Below are positions 11,901 to 21,209 of a stretch of DNA of 64,000 bases, piece by piece. The notes beneath the pieces were generated by a model that ran no database searches, had not been told where the DNA came from, and was given only the letters and a program-made list of their open reading frames with translations. The stretch's first letter is position 1, and each line of letters starts with the position of its first letter. This DNA is from Symbiodinium natans (lineage: Eukaryota; Sar; Dinophyceae; Suessiales; Symbiodiniaceae). The stretch lies in assembly GCA_905221605.1 (NCBI GenBank), contig CAJNDS010002077.1:183501-247500 (forward strand), read 5' to 3'. A program made the translations under genes and the position numbers.

Positions 11901-14900
11901 AACAAGACCCTGAACCCGCATCCGACAAGCCCAAACACTCAAAAAGCCCTAGAAGGCCCCAAAACAACCCCCCGAAAAAACCCACCCTAAGCCCCAAACC
12001 CTCAATAAGCCTCGAGATGTGCCCCCTTTTATACTTACAATCCTTAATGGGGATTGTAATTGGGGGTACGAGAATCCCAACAAAGGACTGTTAGTATAAG
12101 GGGGAACAACCCTAAACCCTAAACCCTAAAGCCTATATAAACCCTAAACCCTAAACCCTAAACCCTAAACCCTAAACCCTAAACCCCAGACCCTAAGCGT
12201 GCACTGTGCCTTAGGTCTCCTGGGGCCGCCACGCACTTCTCAAAGCACCAGATCAAGCACTGGAGAACTTTTAGGATGAGGACCTTAGGGTTTGGGGTTT
12301 GGGGTTTAGGGTTTGGGGTTTAGGGTTTAGGGTTTGGGGTTTAGGGTTTGGGGTTTAGGGTTTAGGGTTTGGGGTTTAGGGCTTGGGGGTTTAAGGTTTC
12401 GGGTTTCGGGGTTACGGGTTTCGGGGTTAAGGCTTTCGGGGTTTAGGGTTTAGAGTTTGGGGAAATTGGTGGGCTTGGAGAGCCTTAGAGGTTGCCGGTG
12501 CCCTCGAGTCAGATCGAAGGATGGAGAAGGGGTCTTGGGCTTTAGGGGTAAGTTTGGGGCTTAGACTTTTTGAGGCTTTTGGTTGTAGGCTATAGGCGTT
12601 AGGGCTTAGAGAGTTTTAGTTTTGGGAGCCCGGCTAACTCGGGGGGAGCTTAAGATCTCAGACGTCGGCCTGTTTTCGGGTCTGCGAGTTTCTGGTCCTG
12701 GTTGGAACCCTGAAAGCGCTTAAGACGCTAATGAGGTCTCAAGGATCCACTGAACAGTGTTACCCCGCAGTCTCCCAAGACCCAAACCCCTTAGAACAAG
12801 AATGCTGTTAGGCACAGAGCCCGACACAAAGACCAAGAGCCCAACAAACCCCTCAACCCCTAAGCCGCAAACCCTTTAGCCCCTAAGCCCCTAAAGACCT
12901 TGAAACCCCTAAACCCCTGAACCCGAAACCCTAAACCCTAAACCCTAAACCCTAAACCCTAAATCCCTAAACCCTAAACCCCAAGCCCCCAAGCCCCTCA
13001 AAGAGCCCTAGAGCTGCCCCAGAGCTTCACAGAGCCAAAGGGGCCAGGACTCGGTTCTTCTGGGCCTTGGCCTGTTGCTCGTAGTACTTGAGCATGTACC
13101 TCCCGGGATGCGGGGAAGTGAGTTTGAATGATAGGGTTTAGGGTTTAGGGTTTAGGGTTTAGGGCTTAGGGCTTAGGGTTTAGGGTTTAGGGTCTGGGAG
13201 TCGTTCTCCACCCACTCCGACTGCAAGAGCTGCTTGTGCGTCCGGCTAAAGATGCCTCCCACTACTCCTGTCTTTTGGGCAAATTCAATCGGATGTGCCC
13301 TAAACAGGCCTTGAGGACTAAATCCAGCCAACTGGTTTAGGGGTTCAGGGTTAAGGTTTTGGGGGGTCGGGGTGAGGGGTTTCAGGGTTTAGGGACTGGA
13401 ATGGGGCGTGGTTTTTACTGCTGTTTGGGGTTTTGGGTTTAGGCGGATTGGAGTTAAGGTTAGGGATGTTTAGGGTGCAGGGTTTAGGGTGAGGTTGTGC
13501 ATTTAGCGCTTAGGACTTGAGCGTGGCTTAGTGCTTAGGGTTTCAGTCAGGGCTTGGGGGCTTTAGGGCTTACAGGGTTTTAAGCAGGGTTTACGGTTTA
13601 GGGGTTTTTAAGGGTTCGATGGTATGGAAAAACCCGAACAAAGACCCATCATCAAGAGAAGCAACGCCCATGACATGTTTGCTTCCTTCTTGGAGGGGGA
13701 CGACTTGGGGCTTCGGGTTTGGGGCATTTGGCTCTACGAAAAAAGGGCCACCCATCAGTTTAAGCCTAGTCACCTTAAGCAAGATTCCCAGAAAGTCCAC
13801 CCCTTCTCCCCCCAAAACGTCCCAACGCCCTACGCCCTAAACCCTAAACCCGAACCGAACCAAAGAGGTAGGGTTTCGGTTTCAAGCGAAGATGTTAAGG
13901 GTTTAGTGCTGGACCGCTTCAGCCCTCCTCAGCCCATCTTGTTTCAGGGGCTTGCTGCCTTCGGTTAGGCTTTGAGCAGGTTCGGCTGCGAACCCCGCGC
14001 GCTAAACTTGCTTTAGCACATTTAGCCCATGACCCTGAAGGTGAACACTTATTTAAGGCCCTTCAGTTCAGAGTTCGAAAGTCGTCGCAGCTCAACGACT
14101 TCATAGTGCACGCCCAAACTGTCCAGCCAACCCCTTCCAGCAAGTCCTGTGTCCAGCACAATGACATGAAAGCTGCAATTCTGGTGGATGACTTCGTGCC
14201 TGAGCCTATTATCCATTGCGACACAACTTTCTTCCAGGCGATGCACGCCTATGAGCCCCAATGTCATTTCATCCTGTACCCTAAAACCCCCTAAAGCTGT
14301 TCAGGCCCCTCCAGGCCTAGAGGCGTCCTTGGCGAGAACAATTTGAGACCCTGCAAACTCCCCAAAGCAGCGCCTGGTGGGACTCAGCTACAAGCTACAG
14401 CAAGTCGTCTATCAGCCACAAGCCCCGGGAGCCCAAGCCCGAATCCCAGGCAGTCCAGCCTGATGAACTGGATGACCTCCAGCCATGTTCAGAGTTTCGA
14501 GGTTTAGCTACTAAGCTCCTTAGGTTGAGGGCCTGCAGCCAAAGACCCCCAACCTTATTTGCCCAACCACCCCAGACGCCCAACCCCAAACCCGAACCCC
14601 AACCTGATTGGCCCAACCATGCAGGTAGCCAACTCTGGGACATGAAAAGGGCCCATTGAAAAGTGGGGGGGGGGGGGGGGGGGGCGATAAGGGAACTTAA
14701 CCCTAGAAGGGAGAAAGGTCACTAAGTGGGACCCTACGTTTAAGGTTTTGGGTTTTGGGAAACCCTGAACCCTAAACCCTAATCTACTATTTGCTAAAGA
14801 ACCACCCAAAAACATAAATGTTCTTCCTTAAGTGTCATACAGTGATTATGTTCTTTTCTTCCGGGGGTTCTTAAGCCAATAGTTTGGGATGTTCCCCCCT

Positions 14901-17900
14901 ATACTAACAGTCCTTACTAGGGATTACCATAGGGGGCGGGAACATCCCCAGACGGTATGGGTTGGCCTCGGTTTTCTGGACGAAAAAAACCCAAAACCCC
15001 CAAACCCCCAAAACCCAAAAACCCCAAAACTCCCAAAACCTCTACAGAAACAAGCCGGAGAGAATGCTCATCCCAGCTGCCGCGATGATGAAGGCGCCGA
15101 AGGCCACGGAGCCCAGGTGGTAGCGGAAGACGGTGTGCAGGGACCGGCGGATGGCATCTGTGGGGGTGGGCTTGTGGTTTAGGGTTTAGGGTTTAGGGTT
15201 TAAGGGTTAAGGGTTTAGGGCTTAGGGCTTAGGGTTTAGGGTTTAAGGTTTAAGGGCTTCAGGCCCAATAGCAAGCACCTCTTTCCGCAGCATGTCGGGA
15301 GGCAAGGGGGTTGGCGAAAGCTCCCCAAACCCTAAAACCCAAAACTCTAAACCCTAAACCCTAAAGCCTAAAGCGATGGAAACCCAAGCGGAAGCAGCTC
15401 GGTAGCCCTCAGAGGCTTCTTGAGGGGTTCGGGCGCAGGGCCAATGAGGGTACATGCCTTAGCTAGCAATAGGGGTTCTGATCTGATTCAAGGAATATTC
15501 CTCAATCTAAACCCCCAAGTACCGGGGGAAGAATCAGGGTAGGGGAATTGAGTCCCCAAAATGAGGGCCCGCTCTGAACTTAAGAAATACTGGGGTCTCA
15601 CCCTGATCCCCAAACCCTAAACCCTAAACCCGAAACCGTAACGAAGAGGGTCCAAGGTGCTCTTGTTGCCTTTGTTGGTGTTCTTGGTGAAGAACCAGAC
15701 CTTCAGAGTTGGAGGAGTTGGAACTCATCTTATGGTTTAGGGTTTAGGGTTGAGGGTTTTAGGGTTTAGGGTTCTAAGGGTAGTTTTTGGGGCCCTTAGC
15801 TGGACTTGGACAAAGTTGTTTATCGTGTTTCACGTAGGGTGTTATGGAAGGGCTGAGGGTTCTGTAGGTTGTTCAATACCGATGCATGGCCACTACCATC
15901 CGGCCTCGAGTCGCACAGCATGAACGATGGCAAGCTTGCAAAAGGACATCGAATAGCAGCTAAGATCAAAGCCCCATGTCTCAAACCCTGCCACAAAGTC
16001 CTCGAGCCCTCCTACTTTGCAGACTTGCCAAGATCAGCAAAACCATTGCCAATGGAGTTCCTTGCTATGACAGAAAGACGGGTGGTGATCTCGAGCTACA
16101 ACAGGCTAACTCCTACAGCAACCTCCAAGCCACTAAGCTAAACAGTTCTGTTCCCCTGCGGAGGGAGCCCATGCTGCCCAAGAGCAACCACCGCACCAGC
16201 GATGATGATCTGACCGAGCGCGATGTTCAAGGCGTTGTTCCTGGGTGCGGCAAACAAGACCCTGAACCAGCAACCCTAAACCCTAAACCCTGAATCCTAA
16301 ACCCTGAACCCTCAACCCTGGACCAGGCATGATAGTTGCAAGGTTTCGGGATGGGATTGCAAAATCACGCAATCCGGACTAAACCCGAAACCTGCAAGTA
16401 ATTTGGGGGCCTTAATAAACCCGAAACCTGCAAGTAATGTCGGGGCCTTAACAATTAGAATAGGGTTTGGGGGGGGGGGGGTCATTATAGTATAACTATA
16501 AAGGGACCATGAGGGAATACTATTAGTAATTATTCCGACCCCTACATTTCTGAACATTGAAGCCTGGGTGCCACAGGTACACGAAGAACGACACAGCAAA
16601 GCCTGGGAAGAAGTGGGGAGACTTCGGATTTGACGTTGGGCATTGCGTATAGCTTTCTAGGGTGCAGGGGAGAGGGAAAAGGGTGGGAGGGTTAAGGGAT
16701 TCTGCCTAGTTGGACTTTAGAATGTATGACCTCTTGCCGACACTCTGGGGTGCATCCTCGTGGTTTCCGTCATTAGATGGCGTGCTTCTGCTTTAGGGCT
16801 TAGGGCTTAGTTAGGGCTCAGGGCTCAGGGCTCAGGGCTCGGGGCTCGGGGCTCGGGGCTTAGGGCTTGGGCTTGGGGCTCAGGGCTGCAGGAGGTTTAA
16901 CTTAGGGCTGCAGGAGGCGAACATTTTCAGGGGTTTAGGGTTTAGGGTGTCGGGTTTAGGGTTTAGGGTTTAGGGTTTAGGGTTTAGGGTTTAGGGTGTA
17001 GGGTCAAGGGCGTAGGGTTGAGGCTTGACGAGCTACAGTAGGGGGCTTGTGGTCCAAGGTGTTCGGTGGCTCAGAGGGTTTAGGGTCAACTCCTGCGAAG
17101 ACCCCAAGTCCCAAACCCTGAACCCTGGTAGACCCTCCCGTCGAACCTGCCGCAAACCCCCCTAAACCGGTTTAGGGTGTAGGGAGTTTAGGGTTTAGGC
17201 TTTGGGAAGTTTAAGGTTTAGTGAAGTTCGGGTTCCTTAACTCTACCACACCCCGAACCACCCCAGCAAACCCTGAACCCCAAAACCAGCTCGGGCGACG
17301 CCAGTCGAAGCCGTAGCGGGGTTGGGAGCAGCGCCAGCAGGCCGGGATGGTTCCATTGACCATCTGCAAAGGAATCAGATGAGTTGATACTCATGGGGTT
17401 TAGGGGTCGGCGTTTCGGATTTCAGGGCTTTGGAGGTTAGGGTATGAGGTGTGAGGGTTGAGGGAGAGTTTATGGGGTTTTCAAGCCTTTTGTTGTTTAC
17501 GTTTTTTTGGGGGGGTTCAATGTTGGGCATGATATCTTTCCGCTGTGCCAAACCTTAAATCAACCCTAACCCCCAAACCCAAACCCCCAATCCCTGGGCC
17601 CTAAACCCCAAAACCAAAAAGAAACACGACCAAGCAAGCTCGGTCGACTCATGATGCAAGGAATCAATCGTTCCAAATCAAACCTAGCTGCCGGGACTAG
17701 CACCGCCTTAGAACCATACTTTCTTCGTCAACATCCCCTTCGGCTACATTTCTTTAACTCCCCCTGCAGCCGACAACCCCCCAAAAAAGTGCGGAGAGCC
17801 GACCTCACAGTTCTCCTCATCCTTCCAGACGCCGCCAGTCGGCCATGTGCCCGTGCACTTTCCTGGAGATGTGCGGCTTGGGGTTTAGGGTTTAGGGTTT

Positions 17901-18443
17901 AGGGTTTAGGGTTTAGGGTTTAGGGTTTAGGGTTTAGGGTTTAGGGTTTAGGGTTTAGGGTTTTAGGGTTTAGGGTTTAGGGTTTAGGGTTCAGGGTTCA
18001 GGGTTCAGGGTTTTCACAGTAGGGGTGCTGGGTGTGGGGAGCCGACAGGTGAGGCTGACATGACCGCCACCATGGCAACAGAGCAGCTCACGTGAAGCCC
18101 AAACCCTCGAAGGTACAAATAGACTAGGGCTCGGGGGTTACTATTGTACGATTGTGAAGGGACCAATGCGAATACTCATTGCAATTCTGCGACCCCTACA
18201 CTACTCAAAGGCAACAGGGCAGGAGTGGCAGGACTGGCAGGAACTGTCCTGGCACATCGGCGGTTCCGAAGGCTTCGGCGTAGGTCACGAAGGCATTCTT
18301 TGGCACGTAGGCTTAGTGTGGCAATGAGTGGAGGAGGAGGTGGCAGTTGGACGGTGCCTACATTACAGGCTCGGGTCTGACACGTCGTCTGTTCTGTCTC
18401 TGCTTCTCTCTCTCTCTCTCTCTCTTGGAGCGAGAGAGCGGGC

Positions 18444-18474
<31 letters not shown>

Positions 18475-19374
18475 CAGCTGAATCAGAGTCCCCCCACAAG
18501 CAGCACTAACGAAGGGACAAGACCTGACGCCCCGGCCGCCCCATTTCAGAACAACAGCTCAAGTAGCCACAGAGTTTGCCACGGCACGAAGCTCTAAATT
18601 AGGTTTGGGGTTCAGGTTCATGACCTATGCCCGTATGCAGCATGGAACCAGACACTTGGCCCAAAGCCCTAAACTTGAAGCGCAGCTTAAGACGGCTTTG
18701 ACTTAGAACACATTCGAGGCCAACGCCCTGATCCTTTTCACTGCCGAGTGGCTGTCCGGCACCTGGTAGAGGTGCTAAGTTCAGGGCCAGGGTTCTGAGG
18801 GTAGGGATGGATCCTTGGGACATCCAAACCTTTCTAGACTTCCAGTAGCAGCTTTTACAATCCGGGTCCTTTTTCGGCAATGGATTCTATTGTAAAAGTT
18901 GCCCCTTTAGGTGACACCTCTTCCCGCATAAATGTATGGATAGGAGTACGCTTTAGGGCATTGGGCTGCAGATGTCCGAAGTCTCAGAATCAAAAATCAC
19001 ATGCTGTCTTGCTTGAAGGTTCCCAGATACAATGATTCCGCCATATTTCCCCACGCAACCCAACCCCAAACCGCATAACCATACATCCCAAGCCCTGCAA
19101 ACCCTAAACCCTAAGCCAAGCCCCCTATAAGCCTGTAAACGCTATAAACCCTATAAAGCTTATAAGCACAAACCCTATAATAAACCTGATACACCCGATG
19201 AACCTTTCCCCAACGAGGACCATGAGAAGAAACTTGGCTGCGGATACAACCCTAAACCCTAAACCCTAAACCCTAAACCCTAAACCCTAAACCCTAAACC
19301 CTAAACCCGAAGGAATGTCGAACCGATGGAGCCCGCCCTTCACAAGGCATCTTCACCGCGATACCACAGAAATC
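5839..19374 (-). CDS. CTL-1: choline transporter-like (SLC44/PF04515) gene, about 19 exons
   Basis: Multi-pass membrane transporter of the CTL/SLC44 family (choline or related amine transport). Exons, 5' to 3': 19374-19324, 18762-18712, 18311-18249, 17862-17804, 17363-17287, 16602-16546, 16240-16192, 15700-15643, 15320-15279, 15157-15052, 13099-13051, 12283-12237, 11519-11466, 10809-10738, 10323-10286, 9441-9399, 7521-7452, 6636-6545, 6156-6106, 5925-5839. The order of family motifs is right: GQIIIAGA, HLGSVAFGAF, CLIWCFE, FLNKNAYIQT, GTNFCTSAKKAFF, then AVDTTLQCF. Phases agree across the run from 15700 to 9399. Unresolved: exon 16602-16546 joins, the 9399/7521 join, and the true 5' end. It could be a pseudogene, but no frame is broken in the exons found. 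Confidence 0.8.
6106..6156 (-). CDS. CTL-1 candidate exon near C terminus
   Basis: Minus frame FFEQRPANHEILFEPP after a CAG acceptor. The plus strand has a competing frame (IRRSLLEELIQP). Placed in CTL-1 by strand and position only. Confidence 0.4.
6545..6636 (-). CDS. CTL-1 exon, last conserved membrane segment
   Basis: Reads GYVVARLFTSIFELAVDTT then LQCFLCCEA, matching the conserved SLC44 end (VDT..xCFLED). The acceptor is CGAAG|G; a GTTACG donor follows. Joined to 7452-7521 it gives MTGASLVGYVVARLF. Confidence 0.75.
6899..6961. repeat. Palindromic element family A, short copy
   Basis: GGGATGTTCCCC at one end and GGGGAACATCCC at the other, with TAGGGATTATAATAGGGA inside. It lies in the CTL-1 intron between exons 7452 and 6636 and lacks the CTAACAGTCC segment. 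Confidence 0.75.
7452..7521 (-). CDS. CTL-1 exon, membrane segment before the last
   Basis: Reads GLHPAMAPAVPILIYIMTGA then SL, aligning with the VPI/VAYxxA segment that precedes the terminal SLC44 motif. The donor is ambiguous: AGG occurs at both ends of the intron (GTAGG|GTGG and GAAGG|CTAC). Confidence 0.7.
7551..7923 (+). repeat. Homogenised array of the octamer TTTAGGGG
   Basis: About 45 copies of an 8-base variant with one extra G, plus a few 9-mers and interruptions. The octamer is uniform over 370 bases, so the variant has been amplified locally. Its strand is opposite to CTL-1. Confidence 0.95.
8755..8836 (+). CDS. Candidate exon inside the CTL-1 span, strand uncertain
   Basis: Plus frame QRRFWDVARRLRGMRLSRHC between AG and a GTTGGA donor. 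It lies within the CTL-1 span, and the minus strand also has an open frame (VGSVLTGACPANAEPHPK). Either a shadow, a nested gene, or a CTL-1 loop exon. Confidence 0.2.
9282..9369. repeat. 44-bp tandem duplication
   Basis: Two copies of a unit starting TTCATGACTTTCA and ending CTTACAG, differing at one base (cacatac/catatac) plus one C gained. It lies in a CTL-1 intron. Confidence 0.9.
9399..9441 (-). CDS. CTL-1 exon
   Basis: Reads (G)MIHVVGIMSIDPW between acceptor TGCAAG and donor GTACAG. Corresponds to the SLC44 segment GKLLIVGxVGIL. In phase with exon 10286-10323. Confidence 0.6.
9652..9731 (+). repeat. Telomere-like array (TTTAGGG)n
   Basis: Eleven perfect heptamers, in the CTL-1 intron, antisense to that gene. 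Confidence 0.95.
10286..10323 (-). CDS. CTL-1 exon
   Basis: Reads NALRFGTVAILG, matching the SLC44 segment RNxxRVxVL that follows the FFLL helix. Acceptor GCGCAG; the donor appears to be GC (GGAG|GCCC). In phase on both sides. Confidence 0.6.
10738..10809 (-). CDS. CTL-1 exon with the GTNFCTSA signature
   Basis: Reads IALMGTNFCTSAKKAFFLIL then RHMG. This is the most conserved SLC44 stretch (GxNFCxSAxxAFFLL). Acceptor GCAAG, donor GTGGAT, in phase with both neighbours. The plus frame FFAEVQKFVPIK is its antisense shadow. Confidence 0.85.
11466..11519 (-). CDS. CTL-1 exon with FLNKNAYIQT
   Basis: Reads HSLDEVKFLNKNAYIQT, the family motif KFLNRNAYI. Acceptor GGGAG, donor GTGCGG. Phase 2 into the next exon gives NAYIQTPIALMGTNFC. 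Confidence 0.85.
11574..11685. repeat. Inverted-repeat element, family D
   Basis: Arms CCAAATTCTAGTTCATGGTT (11574 on) and the complement of AACTATGACCAAGAATTAGG (to 11685) match at about 23 of 30 positions. AT-rich centre, no coding capacity. In a CTL-1 intron. Confidence 0.5.
12014..12112. repeat. Palindromic element family A, full-length copy
   Basis: GATGTGCCCCCTTTTATACT to AGTATAAGGGGGAACAACCC with the two arms nearly complementary. In the CTL-1 intron between exons 12237 and 11519. Confidence 0.8.
12109..12186 (-). repeat. Telomere-like array, CCCTAAA on plus
   Basis: Nine CCCTAAA-type units with one break, directly abutting the family A element. Sense-oriented for CTL-1. Confidence 0.9.
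12237..12283 (-). CDS. CTL-1 exon with LIWCFE
   Basis: Reads VLILKVLQCLIWCFE, the SLC44 segment CCLWCLEK. Acceptor CTAAG lies just inside telomere-like repeat, so here the repeat contributes the 3' splice site. Donor GTGCGT. Confidence 0.85.
12287..12385 (+). repeat. Mixed telomere-like array TTTAGGG/TTTGGGG
   Basis: Alternating TTTGGGG and TTTAGGG units, followed by degenerate TTTCGGG. Antisense to CTL-1. Confidence 0.9.
13051..13099 (-). CDS. CTL-1 exon
   Basis: Reads YMLKYYEQQAKAQKNR, the amphipathic segment following HLGS..AFG in SLC44 proteins. Acceptor GGGAG, donor GTCCTG. Phases fit exons on both sides. Confidence 0.8.
13212..13255 (-). CDS. Exon-like frame not fitting CTL-1
   Basis: Minus frame IFSRTHKQLLQSEW with GT donor and AG acceptor. 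Adjacent CTL-1 exons align without it, so it is a skipped or alternative exon, a remnant, or chance. Confidence 0.2.
14886..14948. repeat. Palindromic element family A, right-truncated copy
   Basis: Left arm GGGATGTTCCCCCCTATACT and terminal GGGAACATCCC. The right CTGTTAGTATAAG part is lost. In a CTL-1 intron. Confidence 0.75.
15052..15157 (-). CDS. CTL-1 exon with HLGSVAFG
   Basis: Reads AIRRSLHTVFRYHLGSVAFG then AFIIAAAGMSILSG. RYHLGSxAFG is diagnostic for SLC44. Acceptor CCACAG, donor GTTTCT. At 106 bases the longest CTL-1 exon found. Confidence 0.9.
15279..15320 (-). CDS. CTL-1 exon
   Basis: Reads FANPLASRHAAER. Only 42 bases, but the phases on both sides fit, giving ..DPLPFANPLASRHAAERD then AIRRSL. 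Donor GTGCTT. Confidence 0.75.
15643..15700 (-). CDS. CTL-1 exon with WFFTK
   Basis: Reads VWFFTKNTNKGNKSTLDPL, the SLC44 motif WYF after AGAV. Acceptor GGAAG, donor GTTACG. Confidence 0.8.
16192..16240 (-). CDS. CTL-1 exon with IIIAGA
   Basis: Reads NNALNIALGQIIIAGA, the family motif ALGQxxxAGA. Donor GTGGTT in phase 0 gives IAGAVWFFTK. The exon may start further up, at 16261. Confidence 0.8.
16442..16548. repeat. Element family B, copy 1, inside a CTL-1 intron
   Basis: GGGGCCTTAACAATTAGAAT ... TATTCCGACCCCTACATT with a central poly-G run. In sense orientation it starts GTAGGGGTCGGAATAA directly beside exon 16546-16602, so its end may be the 5' splice site. Confidence 0.75.
16546..16602 (-). 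CDS. CTL-1 exon with YLW
   Basis: Reads FAVSFFVYLWHPGFNVQK, corresponding to the SLC44 segment LFxxLWxxxF. Acceptor CCCAG. The join to exon 16240 is not resolved by phase. Confidence 0.65.
17287..17363 (-). CDS. CTL-1 exon, Cys-containing luminal loop
   Basis: Reads MVNGTIPACWRCSQPRYGFD then WRRPSW between acceptor CCTTTGCAG and donor GTTTTGGGG. Phase 0 join with exon 17804. Confidence 0.65.
17804..17862 (-). CDS. CTL-1 exon, Cys-containing luminal loop
   Basis: Reads KCTGTWPTGGVWKDEENCE. Acceptor CTCCAG, donor GTCGGC. CAGGA stands at both ends of the upstream intron. SLC44 proteins have a long Cys-rich extracellular loop after the first membrane segment; assignment is by position. Confidence 0.6.
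17881..18014 (+). repeat. Telomere-like array (TTTAGGG)n, ending TTCAGGG
   Basis: Eighteen units; the last three are a clustered TTCAGGG variant. Antisense to CTL-1. Confidence 0.95.
18124..18200. repeat. Element family B, diverged copy
   Basis: GGGGGTTACTATTGTACGAT ... GACCCCTACACTACT resembles family B but lacks the poly-G run. In a CTL-1 intron. Confidence 0.5.
18249..18311 (-). CDS. CTL-1 candidate exon
   Basis: Reads YVPKNAFVTYAEAFGTADVP with strong G/C third positions, after CTAAG. Joins exon 17862 in frame only with a GA-AG intron, or equivalently through the shared CAGGA. Confidence 0.5.
18404..18474. repeat. (CT)n spacer (GA)n inverted microsatellite
   Basis: About 11 CT units, a short spacer, then interrupted GA units; the two halves can form a long hairpin. 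Confidence 0.9.
18712..18762 (-). CDS. CTL-1 candidate N-terminal-side exon
   Basis: Reads VPDSHSAVKRIRALASN, CAG acceptor, GTGTTC donor, 17 codons in phase 0. Assigned to CTL-1 by strand only. Confidence 0.45.
19250..19309 (-). repeat. Telomere-like array, CCCTAAA on plus
   Basis: Eight perfect units, sense-oriented for the minus-strand exon that ends at 19324, 15 bases away. Confidence 0.95.
19324..19374 (-). CDS. CTL-1 candidate exon
   Basis: Reads DFCGIAVKMPCEGRAPS between TATTGCAG and GTTCGA, phase 0. FCG resembles the GNxCG site after the first SLC44 membrane segment. A 7-codon piece LLDGSYR at 20092-20072 could precede it. Confidence 0.5.
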
Positions 19375-19599
19375 CTGCAATAGGGATTATAAGTGGGGTT
19401 TAGGGTTTAGGTGTAGGGTGAAGGGTGTAGGGTTTAGGGGTGCGAAAATCGCTTGAGTTTAACCTCGGAATCTGCTTGTGATATGGTTTTGCGAACTTGG
19501 TCCCTCGTCATGCATGACACTCGGGCAACTAGTATAGCTAACACTGCTACTTTGACTGCAGGCAAATCCGAGAGGCAGCCATAGAAAGCTCTTTTCCTA

Positions 19600-19660
19600 G
19601 AGGGCCCATTTGCAATACGCACAAAAGGCACTCCAAGCTACATCAAGACAGGGGAGGGCA
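19600..19660 (+). CDS. Candidate exon, strand uncertain
   Basis: Plus frame TKGTPSYIKTGEGTWLSKKA then AER. The minus frame LSAAFLLSQVPSPVLM is an equally GC3-rich competitor. Confidence 0.25.
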
Positions 19661-20694
19661 CCTGGCTCAGCAAGAAGGCGGCGGAGAGGCCCCAAACCAG
19701 CGTCCAAAGGCCAGCCAGCAAAGCCTGCCATCTTTCAAAGCCCAAAGCCTCTAAGCCAAAGCCCTGCGAGCCCCTGTGCAGTGTGTGTACAAGTATGCTT
19801 GGTTGCTCTAACGAATGTACCGCCCGTCCCCGACTCTTCTCTCGTATATAGTATTATATAAACGAAAGTTAAAAAAAAAAATCCCAAGGGGGATATGGTA
19901 CATATAGCTCTTGGGGGTGTCCAGGATGCCAAGCTCGGGGCTTCCCCAAGAGTTTGAATTTTGCAAGTGAGACGTCCTTGAGGGGCTCCAGGGAGGAGCT
20001 GCCGGCATCATCCGGAATTTGGGGTTTAGGGTTTAGGGTTAAACGGTTTGGGGTTTAGGGTTTAGGGTATCCCGATAAGAGCCGTCCAGAAGCTGCACAC
20101 CCTAACACCCAACAACGTCGAAGCCTGAGCAGCCCACAACTCTAGAACCCTGGAGTCCCAAAACCTCGAAAAGTGGCTTTTAGAACCTTAGACCTGAAAA
20201 CAAGACTCCCATCAGAAATGCTCAGACCCCAACGCCCACAGCAACAAGTCGAATATTTAAGGTTCCTCCCTTTCAAAAAAACATCTTCTGGTATCAAAAA
20301 TTCCCAATGCAAGAGGTGTCTCAAAGGGAGTTTACCTCGAAGCTTCGGACATGAAGCCGTCTTTGATCCAAAGATCCAACAAGCCGCCCCCCCCCCCCCT
20401 CTGAACCCTCCTAAGCCCCTTCCTGGAGTTTCATGTGCGTACTTATAGGTAGGTTACGACTCTATTTGGGGCACTTATGACACCACTTATATGGGGGGTT
20501 TACCTTGATAAGGGACCCCTATTTCCGGCAGCCAGATAGTAGGCTCACCTTACAAGGACCCCAACAAGGTGCCCCCCTCATATAGCAAACCCCCATATTA
20601 GAACTCTAAACCCGAAACCCTAAACCCTAAACCCGAAGCCCCCATATGAACCTCAAATTCACCAATGCGTCCCCTATCCAGGCCTGCACTGCAG

Positions 20695-20753
20695 GCAACA
20701 CCAGAATCGCCGGTGTATGCACAACGAAGACGGAAGCCACCTGCTGCGATCGC
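20695..20753 (+). CDS. Candidate exon with repeat-derived donor, strand uncertain
   Basis: Plus frame NTRIAGVCTTKTEATCCDR between CACTGCAG and GTTTGGGGTTTAGGG. The minus frame GGFRLRCAYTGDSGVAC is also open. The plus choice rests on third-position composition and the repeat donor. Confidence 0.35.
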
Positions 20754-21100
20754 GTTTGGGGTTTAGGGTTTCGGGTTTAGGCCTTAGGGCTCAGGGCTTA
20801 GGGCTTAGGGTTTAGGGTTTAGGGTCTGCCCTATCTTTCTCCCAAAATCCCTGAAAACCTGGCGGAAAAGAATCCTTTGCGCAATCGGTTTGTAAAGCAA
20901 CGGGAAAGCGGGAGTCCCAACGGTCCGCTCCTTGACAGTTCGATTGGGTTGGCCTTTCAGCCCTCTGAAAAATATTGAAACATAGGGTCCCTTACAAACC
21001 CAAATATGGAAAATAAACAATGTTCCAAAAACCAACCTAGTCGAACAACCCCCAAAAAATCTCAGACTCTAAACCTTCGATGCAAGACCGCAACCCCGTG

Positions 21101-21209
21101 AGGGTTTAGGGTTTAGGGTTTAGGGTTTAGGGTTTAGGGTTTAGGGTTTAGGGTTTAGGGTTTAGGGTTTAGGGTTTAGGGTTTAGGGTTTAGGGTTTAG
21201 GGTTTAGGG
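21101..21209 (+). repeat. Telomere-like array (TTTAGGG)n
   Basis: Fifteen perfect heptamers. The flanking 20.8-22.2 kb shows no exon I trust on either strand. Confidence 0.95.

Noticed and set aside
15976-16293. Plus-strand ORF with natural composition (ISKTIANGVPCYDRKTGG)
   Set aside because: It is antisense to a CTL-1 exon carrying the conserved GQIIIAGA motif, which joins its neighbour in phase.
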